DNA from: Stappia sp. MMSF_3263
GTDB taxonomy: Bacteria; Pseudomonadota; Alphaproteobacteria; Rhizobiales; Stappiaceae
Reading direction: 5' to 3'
Assembly (NCBI RefSeq): GCF_030733745.1
Contig: NZ_JASHIK010000021.1
Location: 20,694 to 84,693, forward strand
Length of the DNA: 64,000 nt
Shown: positions 54,283 through 63,964 of the stretch, in pieces
Layout of the letters: the number at the start of each line of letters is the position of its first letter
Position numbering within the stretch: the stretch's first letter is position 1
Made by a program: the position numbers and the translations under genes
Notes under the pieces: generated by a model
What the model was told of the DNA's origin: nothing
What the model saw: the letters and a program-made list of their open reading frames with translations, nothing else
The model's database searches: none

Positions 54283-55206
54283 TCAGCGAATGTCGCCGTC
54301 GAAGATCCACCGGCGCTGGTTCCAGATCTTTTCCCCGATCATGCAGTCATAGGGCGCATCGTTGCCAAGCTGGACGGGCGTGATCCGCTCGCCGCCGACA
54401 TAACCGGCCGGCACGATGCGCGCCGGCTGCGCACCGGGACGGTGCCAGGGATCGCGCGGTGTACCGGGCACCAGTCCGCCGATCTCCAGCACCAGCTTGC
54501 GCCGGACAGCCTCGGCGAACTGATCCCAGCCATTGACCGGGATCATGAAGCTTGCCGGTCCCCCGATGACGCAGCGGCGATAATATTCGTCGAGATCGTC
54601 GATGCCGAAGAGCATGCCGGCACCGTCCCTGGTCATCATCGGCAATCCGTTGATGGTGATGCCCTTGCCGATCGCCCGGTCCCGTTCCAGGGTCACGGGC
54701 AAGCCCTGGTTGTTGGGCCCGTCGCCGGAGATGTCGATGACCTGGCGCTCGGACGGATATGGCGCCGCCTCGACAAGGGTGATGCCACGTGCGATTGCGC
54801 CGGAGATCGATGTGCGCCGTTCCCCCCGGCTGTCCTCCTCCAGAAGCCGGTCGGAGACCAACCGGGCATCCGCAGCCGTCTCGATCAGCGTCCAGGGCTG
54901 GATTTCGCGAGTGTGGCTGTCGGCCGCCCATTCGAAGATCGTCACGGCGATCCGTCCATGGGCACCGCCGGCTATGGCCCGCAGCACTTCCGGACTGACG
55001 ATCGCCTCAGCATAACCCTTTCGCTGGATCCGCAATTCCCCGGGGGACATCGAGCGGGAGACGTCGACCGCCAGAACCAGCGCCACGTCAACGGGCGGTT
55101 GGCCGGCTTGCTGCGAAAGGACCGGCGGCGGCACGGCAAGCGCCAAGGCCGCGGCCAAGACACTCACCACGGCAGCGACAAGGGACGGGCGCGGAGTTTT
55201 CCACAT
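54283..55206 (-). CDS. Exported DUF1194 (von Willebrand A-like) protein
   Basis: A 307-residue exported protein: signal peptide, then a VWA-type domain with the MIDAS start AVDVSRSMSPGE, the second-site TSISGAIARG, and VIDISGDGPNNQG, all typical of DUF1194. The C-terminal half holds EYYRRCVIGGPASFM and CMIGEKIWNQRRW, with two cysteines. Function unknown. It converges with the RACo-like gene, 21 bases apart. Confidence 0.9.
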   Translation of the reverse strand: MWKTPRPSLVAAVVSVLAAALALAVPPPVLSQQAGQPPVDVALVLAVDVSRSMSPGELRIQRKGYAEAIVSPEVLRAIAGGAHGRIAVTIFEWAADSHTREIQPWTLIETAADARLVSDRLLEEDSRGERRTSISGAIARGITLVEAAPYPSERQVIDISGDGPNNQGLPVTLERDRAIGKGITINGLPMMTRDGAGMLFGIDDLDEYYRRCVIGGPASFMIPVNGWDQFAEAVRRKLVLEIGGLVPGTPRDPWHRPGAQPARIVPAGYVGGERITPVQLGNDAPYDCMIGEKIWNQRRWIFDGDIR

Positions 55207-55389
55207 TCCCCAAGGGTAGTCGAAGTGACGGCGCGCGCCACGGCAAAGTTTCGACGGCCTGGAACAGACGGCCGACGATTGCCTCCCGCGGCACGTGCGA
55301 ACCGTTCACGGTCGCAGCCATCAGCCCGCTTCAGGCGCGGATTTCCGGCCTGGACCGAAACGCGGAAGGTTTTCCTCCCGCGTTCCGGT

Positions 55390-55704
55390 TCACACCTTCA
55401 TCAGCTTGAGGGCGACCTTGTTCAATGCCTCGAGCATTGCATCGGCCGAACCGCCGGCATGTGCGCTGTCCAGAATCTGGAGGATCTCGCGGAACTGCTC
55501 CAGTTCCTTGCCCGCGACGCCAAGGGTCAGCGGCTGGTCGTCATAGGCCTCGACAAAAAGCTGAGCCGCACGGGAGACGAGAAGCCAGGCGGCCGCATTC
55601 GCCGGATCGTCGGTGATGCGGCCACGGGCGTCGCGCGCGCAGGCTTCGAAGCCGCGGACACTCGCCGCCTGTTCGTTCAGACCATTCGCAAGCTCGATGA
55701 ACAT
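55390..55704 (-). CDS. Small helical protein of unknown function
   Basis: A 104-residue, predicted helical protein. It begins MFIELANGLNEQAASVRGFE and contains PANAAAWLLVSRAAQLFVEAYDD and GKELEQFREILQILDSAHAG. No signal peptide, no recognised domain. It lies 47 bases after pyrC on the same strand and may be the last gene of the pyrimidine operon. Codon use is normal for the region, so I accept it as real. Confidence 0.6.
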   Translation of the reverse strand: MFIELANGLNEQAASVRGFEACARDARGRITDDPANAAAWLLVSRAAQLFVEAYDDQPLTLGVAGKELEQFREILQILDSAHAGGSADAMLEALNKVALKLMKV

Positions 55705-55751
55705 ATGGCTCTCCTAGTGACAGGGTCTCTTGCCGGCAGACCTGCCGGCCG

Positions 55752-56801
55752 TCAGGAAATATCGGGCGTGACGCTCCAGTGAAGCGGCACCATGGGATCG
55801 AAAACGGTTACGGATCCCTCCCCCGTATCGATCTTGTCCGGGAAGGCGACAGGCGCGTCCTGCCGTTTCAGCGTGATGCGCCCCTCGTTGGGCGGCAGGC
55901 GATAGAAGGCCGGCCCGTTCAGCGAGGCAAAGGCCTCGAGCCGGTCGAGCGCGTCTTCCTCCTCGAAGACATGGGCAAGGCACGAGACGGCGTTCGGCGC
56001 GGTGAAGATGCCGGCGCAGCCGCAGGCGCTCTCCTTCAGCGGATCAGTATGGGGAGCGGAATCCGTGCCCAGGAAGAAGCGCTGATCGCCGGAGGTCGCG
56101 GCCGCGCGCAGAGCCAGCCGGTGTTCCTCGCGCTTGGCCACCGGCAGGCAGTAGTAATGCGGGCGGATGCCACCCGCGAGGATCGCGTTACGGTTGATCA
56201 TCAGGTGATGAACCGTGATCGTCGCGGCCATGTCGCGCTCCTGCGCGCGGACATAGTCGACGCCGTTGCGCGTGGTGACGTGCTCCATGACGACACGCAG
56301 GCCCGGGATGCGACGGCGGAGCGGATCTAGAACCGTCTCGATGAACACCGCCTCGCGGTCGAAGATGTCGATCTCCGGGTTCGTCACCTCCCCGTGCACG
56401 CAAAGCGGCAGGCCGATCTCGGCCATCCGCTCCAGCACCGGGGTGACCTTGTCGATGTCGCGCACGCCGGCATGCGAATTGGTTGTCGCGCCAGCCGGAT
56501 AGAGCTTGACGGCCTTGACGAGCCCGTCCCGGAACCCGGCCTCGACATCGCCGGCGTCGGTGGCCTCGGTCAGGTACAGCGTCATCAGCGGCGTGAAGTC
56601 GTGCCCCTTGGGGAGCGATGCCATGATGCGCTGCCGGTAGACCTCGGCCTGGGCGGTCGTTACCACCGGCGGCACCAGGTTGGGCATGATGATCGCGCGA
56701 GAGAAATGCGCGGATGTGTGCGGCAGCACGCCGGCAAGCATCGCCCCGTCACGCAGGTGCAGATGCCAGTCGTCGGGCTTGGTGATGGTCAGCTGGTTCA
56801 T
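55752..56801 (-). CDS. pyrC: Dihydroorotase (class II)
   Basis: A 349-residue amidohydrolase of the E. coli PyrC type. Metal ligands: HLH in [10 protein letters not shown] (residues 13-15), the carboxylated Lys near [23 protein letters not shown] and the Asp in GTDSAPHTD. It interconverts dihydroorotate and N-carbamoyl-L-aspartate. The ATG overlaps the stop of the carbamoyl-hydrolase gene (ATGA). No pyrB is present here, and the neighbours favour the catabolic direction. Confidence 0.95.
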   Translation of the reverse strand: MNQLTITKPDDWHLHLRDGAMLAGVLPHTSAHFSRAIIMPNLVPPVVTTAQAEVYRQRIMASLPKGHDFTPLMTLYLTEATDAGDVEAGFRDGLVKAVKLYPAGATTNSHAGVRDIDKVTPVLERMAEIGLPLCVHGEVTNPEIDIFDREAVFIETVLDPLRRRIPGLRVVMEHVTTRNGVDYVRAQERDMAATITVHHLMINRNAILAGGIRPHYYCLPVAKREEHRLALRAAATSGDQRFFLGTDSAPHTDPLKESACGCAGIFTAPNAVSCLAHVFEEEDALDRLEAFASLNGPAFYRLPPNEGRITLKRQDAPVAFPDKIDTGEGSVTVFDPMVPLHWSVTPDIS

Positions 56802-58081
56802 GGTGTATCCGTCAGATACTGGTGGAGAATGTCGGTCGCAGACAGCAGGTCCGGCAATTCCATCGCCTCCTGCGGATTGTGCGAGCCGTTGCGATTCCGC
56901 ACGAATACCATGCCAGCCGGCACTCCGGCGGCGGAAAACACCGCGGCGTCGTGACCGCCGCCGCTGGCCATCACGAACGGCTCCTGGCCGGCCTCCCGCA
57001 TCGCCGCGGAAAGTCCGGAGACCAGGGCGGGGTCGCAGAGCGCCGGCTCGACGCGCAATTCCTCGTCAAGCTCGAAGCGCACCTTCCGGTCGCGCTCGAT
57101 CTGCGCCATCTCGGTCTCGAGAAGCTCGCGCATCTCGTCAAGCACCCGCGCGCTCTGGCTGCGCAAATCGAGGCTGAAGGAAATCTGGTCGGGGATACGC
57201 GTCATCGCATGCATCTTCGGATCGGTTCCGACGATGCCGCTGGTCAGCACAAGGTCGTCGCCCTTGGCCAGGATGGTCGCCCAGCTTTCGTCGAGCCGGA
57301 CCAGAAGGTCGGCCATGGCCAGCACCGGGTCGCGGCGGAAGGCGCGTGGCACGGCGCCGGAATGCCCTGCCTCGCCGAGGCAGCGCACGGACCGGTAGCG
57401 GATGTTGCCGCGAATGCCGGAGACGACAGCGGCCGGAATGCCCTTGCCGACAAGCAGCGGCCCCTGCTCGATATGCAGTTCAAGATAGGCAGAGACCCGG
57501 GACAGGTCCATCAGCGGACGGCCGGCGCGCACCGGCTCCATGTCGATCCCGAGCGCGCCCATATGCGCATCGAGCGTACGGCCGTCGCCCTTGTGGCATG
57601 CCTTCAGCTCGGAGGCGGCAAGCGTGCCGGTCAACGCCTTGGAGCCGATATAGCAGGGACCGAACCAGGCGCTTTCCTCGCCGCGCATGGCCAGCACGTG
57701 AACGGGGGTGGAGAAACGCGTTCCCCGCCGCTTGGCCCTGAGAAGGCAGAGCATGCCGGCAACGACACCCGCCAGACCGTCGAAATTGCCGCCGAAGGGA
57801 ACGCTGTCGACATGCGAGCCGATAAGCGTATAGCGCTCGGCATCCCGGTCCCCCGGCAGGCAGAAATTGGCGTTAAGGCCCGTGTCGTACCAGACCTCAA
57901 GCCCCTCGCGGCGGGCGAAGTCCTCCAGGAAGGACAACGTCCGGGTCTCGATGTCGGAAAAGGCGGGACGGCTGACGCCTTCCACATCCGGCGAGAATCC
58001 GGCGATTTTCCCGAAGAGGAAACCGGCGATGCGCAACTCCTCAGCGCGGTCGTCGAGCGTGGGCTTGCGCAGCGCGGTCAC
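56798..58081 (-). CDS. M20-family N-carbamoyl-L-amino acid hydrolase (probable ureidosuccinase)
   Basis: A 427-residue zinc hydrolase of the HyuC/AllC (carbamoylase/allantoate amidohydrolase) group. Metal and catalytic motifs: [15 protein letters not shown], the RGEESAWF Glu pair, [15 protein letters not shown] and [13 protein letters not shown] start overlaps the pyrD stop as GTGA; its own stop overlaps pyrC. Set between dihydroorotate dehydrogenase and dihydroorotase, its likely substrate is N-carbamoyl-L-aspartate, giving aspartate, ammonia and CO2. The substrate is inferred; hydantoin- or allantoin-type carbamates are the alternative. Confidence 0.93.
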   Translation of the reverse strand: MTALRKPTLDDRAEELRIAGFLFGKIAGFSPDVEGVSRPAFSDIETRTLSFLEDFARREGLEVWYDTGLNANFCLPGDRDAERYTLIGSHVDSVPFGGNFDGLAGVVAGMLCLLRAKRRGTRFSTPVHVLAMRGEESAWFGPCYIGSKALTGTLAASELKACHKGDGRTLDAHMGALGIDMEPVRAGRPLMDLSRVSAYLELHIEQGPLLVGKGIPAAVVSGIRGNIRYRSVRCLGEAGHSGAVPRAFRRDPVLAMADLLVRLDESWATILAKGDDLVLTSGIVGTDPKMHAMTRIPDQISFSLDLRSQSARVLDEMRELLETEMAQIERDRKVRFELDEELRVEPALCDPALVSGLSAAMREAGQEPFVMASGGGHDAAVFSAAGVPAGMVFVRNRNGSHNPQEAMELPDLLSATDILHQYLTDTP

Positions 58082-59022
58082 GGCGCCGCCTCCATGAAGA
58101 CGACGCCCTCCTTCTGCTCCTCGTCTATCACGGTGCCGATCAGGTCGCGGACGGAGGCGAGCTTCTCGCGCTCCAGGTAGCGCTCCAGCTCGGCGATGAT
58201 CGTCACCATCGCGGTGGGATTGATGAAGGTGGCTGTGCCGACCTGCACGGCGCTGGCGCCGGCGATCAGGAACTCGATGACGTCCTCGGCCGTTGAGATG
58301 CCGCCGCAGCCGATCACCGGAATGGTGGTCGACTTGGCGCATTGATAGGCCATGCGCAACGCGATCGGCTTCAGCGAGGGGCCCGACAGGCCGCCCATCA
58401 GGTTGCCGAGCTTCGGCCGGCGGCTGCGGATGTCGATCGCCATGGCGAGCAACGTGTTGGCGACCACCAGCGCATCGGCGCCGCCCTCCTGCGCCGCCCG
58501 CGCCACTTCCGGCGTCTCGCCGGTGTTCGGCGTCAGCTTGGCCCAGAGCGGCAAGTGGGTCGCCTGGCGCAGCTTGCGCATGACGTCATAGGTCGAGGAC
58601 GGGCGGATGGCGAAGGCCTTGCCGTCCTCCTCGATGTTGGGGCAGGAGATGTTGACCTCGATGGCGGCCACGCCCTCCACCGTCACTTCCGAGCACAACC
58701 GCGCGAAGTCGTCCGCCGTGTTGCCGGAGATCGAGACGACCAGCGGTGTTTCGTAGGCGCGGTAGAACGGCACCACCTTGTCGAGGAAGGCGGCCACACC
58801 CTTGCTCGGAATGCCGATGGAATTCAGCATCGAGCCGCCCACTTCACACACGCGCGGCGTCGGATTGCCGTCGCGCAGGTCGGCCGTGATCGTCTTGGTC
58901 ACATGCGCGCCCAGGCACTCGATGTCGAAGACTTCGGCAAGTTCCTCCGAGAAGGTGCCCGAGGCCGGCATGATCGGGTTCTTGAGCCTCAAGCCGGCGA
59001 CATCGATCGACAGGTCTACCAT
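58078..59022 (-). CDS. pyrD: Dihydroorotate dehydrogenase class 1B, catalytic subunit
   Basis: A 314-residue FMN barrel of class 1B. The catalytic base is cysteine (Cys127 in NISCPN), which separates it from the serine-using, quinone-linked class 2 enzyme. GNPTPRVCEVGGSMLNSIG and GCGGISTAEDVIEFLIAGA (FMN phosphate site) are present. It pairs with PyrK (overlap of seven bases) to couple to NAD(H). Alphaproteobacteria normally use class 2 for biosynthesis, so this copy is likely to reduce orotate in a degradation route. Confidence 0.96.
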   Translation of the reverse strand: MVDLSIDVAGLRLKNPIMPASGTFSEELAEVFDIECLGAHVTKTITADLRDGNPTPRVCEVGGSMLNSIGIPSKGVAAFLDKVVPFYRAYETPLVVSISGNTADDFARLCSEVTVEGVAAIEVNISCPNIEEDGKAFAIRPSSTYDVMRKLRQATHLPLWAKLTPNTGETPEVARAAQEGGADALVVANTLLAMAIDIRSRRPKLGNLMGGLSGPSLKPIALRMAYQCAKSTTIPVIGCGGISTAEDVIEFLIAGASAVQVGTATFINPTAMVTIIAELERYLEREKLASVRDLIGTVIDEEQKEGVVFMEAAP

Positions 59023-59867
59023 GGCATCGCCTCCTGGATGTCGAAGACGGGGCCTTCGCGGCAGACGCGCAGCTGCACGGTCTTCTGACCCTTGCGGAAC
59101 GGTCGCACGCAGCAGTGGCACATGCCGAGCCCGCAGGCCATCTGCTGTTCGAGCGCGATCTCGCCGGGAATGCCGTGCCGCTTGCCGATCGTCTGCAGCA
59201 GGGTCAGTAGGCGGTTGGAGCCGCAGGTGTAGAAGGCGTCGACGCCCTCGCCCGCGATCATCTCCTCGATCAAGGTCTCCAGATGGGCGATCGACGAGGT
59301 GCCTTCCGTGTCGGTGACCGGAACGATCGTCGCGCCGAGCTCCCGGAAATAGTCGATCGACATCAGCACGTCCGGGTGGCGCGCGCTGCAGATCGCCGTC
59401 AGATGCCGGCCGAGGCGGTTCGCCTCCAGCGCCAGCGGAGCAAGCGTCGCCAGCCCGACGCCGCGGGCGACGAGCACCAGACGCTGCCAGTCGTCGTCGA
59501 TGCGGAAGCCCTGACCGAGCGGACCCATCACGTTGAGCGCGTCGCCTTCGCGCAGCCGCGCCAGCGCCCGGGTGCCGGCGCCCGTCACCTTGTAAAGGAA
59601 ATGCAGCTCGCCCTTGTCGGGGTAGAAGCCGTAGATGCTCATCGGCCGGCGCAGATAAGGCGTCTCGCCGCCAAGCGCCGGGCACAGGAGGTTGAAGAAC
59701 TGTCCGGCCCGGCAGAGCTCGAGCAGCCCGCGCGGCGCCTCCAGCACCAGGCGCATGTATTCGCCGTTCACCGGGTCGTTGGCGAGAACCGTCAGCTCTC
59801 TTTCGAAAACAACGGGTTCCGCCCGCCCGCCGATGGCGGACGCAGGTTTCGTCAGCGCATTGGTCAT
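59016..59867 (-). CDS. pyrK: Dihydroorotate dehydrogenase electron-transfer subunit PyrK
   Basis: A 283-residue ferredoxin-reductase-like subunit with FAD and a 2Fe-2S cluster. The FAD motif is YLRRPMSIYGF, the NAD site starts VLVARGVGLATLAPLA, and the cluster cysteines are 245, 250, 253 and 269 (ACGLGMCHCCVRPF then CREGP). ATG at 59867 overlaps the TRAP permease stop by four bases; the frame extends upstream without support. It links PyrD to NAD(H). A VG in ARGVG replaces the more usual GG. Confidence 0.95.
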   Translation of the reverse strand: MTNALTKPASAIGGRAEPVVFERELTVLANDPVNGEYMRLVLEAPRGLLELCRAGQFFNLLCPALGGETPYLRRPMSIYGFYPDKGELHFLYKVTGAGTRALARLREGDALNVMGPLGQGFRIDDDWQRLVLVARGVGLATLAPLALEANRLGRHLTAICSARHPDVLMSIDYFRELGATIVPVTDTEGTSSIAHLETLIEEMIAGEGVDAFYTCGSNRLLTLLQTIGKRHGIPGEIALEQQMACGLGMCHCCVRPFRKGQKTVQLRVCREGPVFDIQEAMPW

Positions 59868-61150
59868 CCGAACACCAGATTGGGCAGGAAGGTGGAGATC
59901 GACGGGATGTAGGTGATGATCGCAAGCGCCACGAGATTGGCGATCACGAAGGGCCATATCCCGGAAATGATCGTCATCACCGGTTTGCCGAGGGTGGAGG
60001 AAGCAACGAACAGATCGAGCCCGAAGGGCGGCGTGATCATGCCGGCCGAGATGTTGAGCGTGACGATCATGCCGAAATGCACGGGATCGATGCCCATCGC
60101 GGTTGCCACCGGATAGAGCGGCGGCACGAGGATCAGCAGCGCCGAATTCGGGTCGATGAACATGCCGGCGATCAGGAAGACGACATTGACCACCAGCAGG
60201 AAGACGATCGGACCGGCATCGACGGCGGCGAGGAACTCCAGGATCTGCGCCGGCACCTGGGCAAGCGTGATGAAATAGGAGAGCAGTCCGCCAAGCGCCA
60301 GCAGGATGAAGATGATGGCGGTCGAGACCGCCGCCCGCTCGGTCACCTTGAACAGCCTGGCGAGTGTCAGCTCGCGGAAGATGAAGAGCTCGACAAAGAT
60401 CGCGTAGACGACGCTGACGGCGGCGGCCTCGGTCGGCGTGAAGAAACCGGAATAGATGCCGCCAAGGATGATCGCCGGCATGCCGAGCGCCCAGCCGGCA
60501 TGGGCGACGGCGCGCAGCCGCTCGCCCCAGGAGGTCCGCTCACCGGCCGTGACGCCGCTGCGGCGCGCCTCGATGGCGACCATCACGGCGAAGACCAGCC
60601 CGAGCACGAGGCCGGCGGCCATGCCGGCGACGAAGAGGCGTGCAACCGAGGTTCCGGTCATCCAGCCATAGATGATGAAGGTGATGGAGGGCGGGATCAG
60701 CAGCGCCGTCTCGGCGCTGGAGGCGATCAGGCCGAGCGAGAACTTCTCGCTGAAGCCGGCCTTGCGCATCTCCGGATAGACGAGACGGCCCATGGCGGCG
60801 ACCGTTGCCGGCGCCGAGCCCGAGACAGAGCCGAAGGCCATCGAGCCGCCGACGATCGTGTAGCCGATGCCACCCTTGCGATGGCCGAGCAGCGACTGGA
60901 CGAGACCCGTCAGGCGCTTTGCGATCTGCCCCTCGCCCATCAGCTCGGCGGCGAGAATGAAGAAGGGAATGGCGAGCAGGGTCGAGTGATTGATGCCGCC
61001 GACGATCTTCTGCACCACGACGGGGTCCGGCAGCGTGCCGTAGAAGATCTGCTTGACCAGAAGCGCCGGCACGCCAAGCACGAGAAACATCTCGAAGCCG
61101 GCGACCAGCAGCGCGACGGCCAGCGCAACGATGAGGATAAGAAGGATCAT
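59864..61150 (-). CDS. dctM: TRAP transporter large permease DctM
   Basis: A 428-residue membrane protein with about twelve helices. DctM landmarks are LLAIPFFILAAELMGEGQIA, GGSMAFGSVSGSAPATVAAMG, and PPSITFIIYGWMTGTSVARLF. With DctQ it forms the ion-driven importer served by the DctP protein. It overlaps dctQ and pyrK by four bases each, tying transport to the pyr genes. Confidence 0.96.
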   Translation of the reverse strand: MILLILIVALAVALLVAGFEMFLVLGVPALLVKQIFYGTLPDPVVVQKIVGGINHSTLLAIPFFILAAELMGEGQIAKRLTGLVQSLLGHRKGGIGYTIVGGSMAFGSVSGSAPATVAAMGRLVYPEMRKAGFSEKFSLGLIASSAETALLIPPSITFIIYGWMTGTSVARLFVAGMAAGLVLGLVFAVMVAIEARRSGVTAGERTSWGERLRAVAHAGWALGMPAIILGGIYSGFFTPTEAAAVSVVYAIFVELFIFRELTLARLFKVTERAAVSTAIIFILLALGGLLSYFITLAQVPAQILEFLAAVDAGPIVFLLVVNVVFLIAGMFIDPNSALLILVPPLYPVATAMGIDPVHFGMIVTLNISAGMITPPFGLDLFVASSTLGKPVMTIISGIWPFVIANLVALAIITYIPSISTFLPNLVFG

Positions 61151-61650
61151 GCCTCGTCGGGCTCCCGTGACGGTGTGCGCTCGATCAACCCGAAAAAGCT
61201 CAGCAGGTAGCGCAGGGCGAGCAACCCGAAGCCGACCATGGGGGCGACGTAGATCCAGCCCATCTGCAGGCCGAGCGTCGGGCTTTTCTGGCCGGACCCA
61301 AAGACGAAGAGGGTCATCTTCCAGCCGAGCCAGACCACATAGAGCGCGAAGAGAAAGCCGACGGCGTCGATGATCCGGCGGACCGGAAGGCCGGTGGCGG
61401 CGGCGATGCGCTCACGCCATGTGTCGACGGCGACATGCCGGCCGATCTCCAGCGCATAACCAATGGCGAGAAAGACCAGGTAGAGGTTCATCAGCCGCAC
61501 CGCTTCCTCGATCCAGCCTAGGCTGGTGGCAAGGGGGCTGCCTGAGGCGCGCACGACGACGTTGACGAAGTAGAGGCCCACCATCGTCAGGAATATCAGG
61601 ACCAGCGCCGACCGCTCTACGGTGCGCAGGATCGAGAGGGCATTGCGCAT
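61147..61650 (-). CDS. dctQ: TRAP transporter small permease DctQ
   Basis: A 167-residue protein with four membrane helices: SALVLIFLTMVGLYFVNVVVR, the WIEEAVRLMNLYLVFLAIGYAL signature, then two more to the end. ATG at 61650 follows GGAGACAATCA. Its stop overlaps dctM by four bases. Confidence 0.93.
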   Translation of the reverse strand: MRNALSILRTVERSALVLIFLTMVGLYFVNVVVRASGSPLATSLGWIEEAVRLMNLYLVFLAIGYALEIGRHVAVDTWRERIAAATGLPVRRIIDAVGFLFALYVVWLGWKMTLFVFGSGQKSPTLGLQMGWIYVAPMVGFGLLALRYLLSFFGLIERTPSREPDEA

Positions 61651-61764
61651 TGATTGTCTCCGGAAATCCGCTGGAGGGACCGACCTGCCCGCCGACAAGC
61701 GGCGGGCAGGAGGGGCAGAGACGGGCGCGGTCCGGGCCGCGCCCGCATGCGGGAGTGCCGGCGG

Positions 61765-62802
61765 TTACTTGGTCGCCGCGGCGTATTCCTGCTCGTACAG
61801 AAGGACGAGCTGCAGGCCTTCCTCGGCAGCGCCCTGCACATAGGCGTCGCGGGCCGGCGGATACATCGCCTCGCGGAACGCTACCTTCTCCTCGGCGGAG
61901 AGTTCGCGAACGTCGACGCCAGCGGCCTTGATCTCCTCGAGCGAGGCGGCGACAGCGGCCTTCTTGTGGGCGATGAGATCGGGGATCACTTCGGCGAAGG
62001 CCTCGGTGATGACCTTGCGATGTTCTTCCGGCAGGCTGGACCAGAAGGCCGGGTTGAAGAGGATCACGTCCTCCATCGCGCCATGGTTGGAGACGACGAG
62101 ATGCTTCTGCACTTCGTAGAACTTCATCGCGCGGATGGTGTCGAGCGGGTTTTCCTGGGCATCGACCACGCCGGTCTGCAGCGAGGTGTAGAGCTCGCCG
62201 AAGGGCAGCGCGATGGCCGAAGCGCCGACCGCCTTGAACTGCTCGATCAGGATGTTGGAATCCATCACGCGGAACTTCTGACCGGAGAAGTCCTCCATCG
62301 ATGCCAGCGGCTTGTTGGAGGTGAAGTTCTTCTTGCCGTTCGGCCACAGCATCAGGCACTCGACGCCGCGGCTGTCGAAGGAATCGCACAGCGCCTGCCC
62401 GAACGCACCCGAGCGCAGGGCCTGGGCCTTGTCGTCGTCATCGGGCAGCAGGAAAGGAATGTCGAGGATCGAGATGGCCGGGTTGAAGCCGCCGAGGAAG
62501 GCGGCCGGGGCGACCGTCGCCTCGAGCGAGCCGAGCTGGACGCCCTCGGTCATCTCGCGCTGTCCGCCGAGCTGGCCCTGCGGGAAGATCTGGAACTCGA
62601 CCGCACCGCCGGTGCGCTCGGCAACCAGTGCGGCGACCTTCTCCAGATGCACGTGGCGCGACTGCTGCGTTGATTCCAGATGGCCGATCTTGGCGGTGAA
62701 ATCCGCCGCGAAGGCGCCGGAGGACAACGCGACGCCGGCAACGGCAAGGACGGCCGTGGCGGCCAGCTTGCGGATTGCCAGCTTTCCAGTTGTATGTGTC
62801 AT
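61765..62802 (-). CDS. dctP: TRAP transporter substrate-binding protein DctP
   Basis: A 345-residue periplasmic binding protein: signal peptide ending near GAFA, then the DctP fold with GGQREMTEGVQLGSLEAT, FRVMDSNILIEQFKAVGASAIALPFGELYTSLQTGVVDAQENP. The last segment holds the Arg-containing region that usually binds a carboxylate. Since the same operon encodes orotate-to-aspartate enzymes, orotate (a carboxylate) is the likely ligand. It is the first gene of the operon, 160 bases from the divergent regulator. Confidence 0.95.
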   Translation of the reverse strand: MTHTTGKLAIRKLAATAVLAVAGVALSSGAFAADFTAKIGHLESTQQSRHVHLEKVAALVAERTGGAVEFQIFPQGQLGGQREMTEGVQLGSLEATVAPAAFLGGFNPAISILDIPFLLPDDDDKAQALRSGAFGQALCDSFDSRGVECLMLWPNGKKNFTSNKPLASMEDFSGQKFRVMDSNILIEQFKAVGASAIALPFGELYTSLQTGVVDAQENPLDTIRAMKFYEVQKHLVVSNHGAMEDVILFNPAFWSSLPEEHRKVITEAFAEVIPDLIAHKKAAVAASLEEIKAAGVDVRELSAEEKVAFREAMYPPARDAYVQGAAEEGLQLVLLYEQEYAAATK

Positions 62803-62907
62803 AGGGCTCCACCTCTTTTTGGCACGGGAAACATTCTTGCTTCTTGGCGCGGAACATGCGCGGAAGGAAGCAGCCTATTGAGCAGTCTGGACCATGTCAA
62901 TAATTCA

Positions 62908-62942
62908 TCTCAAAAATGAGACAATTGGACATTTGATCCAAT
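62908..62942. promoter_or_regulatory. Two palindromes in the dctP / XRE intergenic region
   Basis: TCTCA-AAAA-TGAGA (62908-62921) and ATTGGA-N7-TCCAAT (62924-62942) are perfect inverted repeats lying side by side between the divergent genes. They are the likely operators for the XRE regulator controlling the TRAP/pyr operon and itself. Confidence 0.5.
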
Positions 62943-63046
62943 AACTGATTATCATGCACTAATTGAGCCGTGCAATTGATCTCCGGCAACCCGACCAGGG
63001 ATACGCGTCCCGGCGAGGAATATCTCGAAGTCCACGGGAACCCGCA

Positions 63047-63964
63047 TTGACCCAGGAAGACACAATCCGGTTCAGCGACATCGGCGCCCGGCTGCGTGCC
63101 TATCGCCTCGGAAAGGGCCTGACCCCCGATGCGCTGGCGGAAAAGCTCGGCATTTCCCGCGCCGCCCTTTACCGCGCCGAAAAAGGCGAGATCCGCAAGA
63201 TCGAGATGCTCAACTCGATCGCCGACGAACTGGGCGTCTCGCTGCCGAGCCTGCTGGGTGTCGGCGTCGAATATGTCAGCACTGCCATCGGCTTCTTCGA
63301 GCGCATGCGGCAGATGGAGAACGAGTGCCAGCAGATCATCGGGCTTTTCGGCCCCATGTCCTACCTGCTCACGTCCGACGCCTATGACGACATCCTCAAG
63401 GAGGTGCTGAGCGAATCCATTCCCGAGGGAACCGATCCGGACGGAGAGGCGGCGGACGCCGTCGAAAGACTTGTCGATATCCTGCGGGCGCGCAAGGAGG
63501 CTTTCCGCCTGCGCCGGCCCCTGATCGTCAGCCTGATCTCCTCCGCCGACCTGGAGCGCTTCCTCCTGCACGGCCTGATCGGCCGTCACGACCTGCCGGC
63601 CGCCACCGTCGACTGCCGCCGCCTGATGGCGCGGCGGGAGACGGAATATCTCCTTGCCATGCTGCGCGAGCAGCCGATCGGCATCCAGATCGGCATCGTG
63701 CGCGAGCCGGTACCGGCGACAAGCTTCCAGATCTTTCGACAGACCAGCCGCTCAGTGCTGGCCATCAGCCCGTTCCGGCTGGGCGAGCAGCCGAATGTGC
63801 GCCTTGGCGTCGCCCTGATCACCTCGGCGGCGGAGGCGATGACGCTGCACGAGACCATTGCCGAACGGCTGTGGGGCAATGCGCTGAAGGGGGCCGATGC
63901 CGCCGCCTATCTGGAGGCGCTGATCGACAAATACGCGATCGCGGAAGAGGCCCCCGGCAGGTAG
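63047..63964 (+). CDS. XRE family transcriptional regulator
   Basis: About 305 residues, TTG start at 63047 (GGGAA upstream); a TTG at 62963 would add 28 residues without a ribosome site. The N-terminal helix-turn-helix is RLRAYRLGKGLTPDALAEKLGISRAALYRAEKGE. A roughly 200-residue C-terminal region (from GFFERMRQMENECQQIIGLF on) is likely a ligand-sensing domain that I do not recognise. It is divergent from dctP with palindromes between, so it is probably the specific regulator of the orotate operon. Confidence 0.9.
   Translation: MTQEDTIRFSDIGARLRAYRLGKGLTPDALAEKLGISRAALYRAEKGEIRKIEMLNSIADELGVSLPSLLGVGVEYVSTAIGFFERMRQMENECQQIIGLFGPMSYLLTSDAYDDILKEVLSESIPEGTDPDGEAADAVERLVDILRARKEAFRLRRPLIVSLISSADLERFLLHGLIGRHDLPAATVDCRRLMARRETEYLLAMLREQPIGIQIGIVREPVPATSFQIFRQTSRSVLAISPFRLGEQPNVRLGVALITSAAEAMTLHETIAERLWGNALKGADAAAYLEALIDKYAIAEEAPGR

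Noticed and set aside
55752..59867. Reading pyrC/pyrD/pyrK as the de novo pyrimidine operon
   Set aside because: No pyrB, class 1B PyrD with PyrK, a carbamoyl hydrolase that would destroy the intermediate, and a TRAP importer all fit degradation better.
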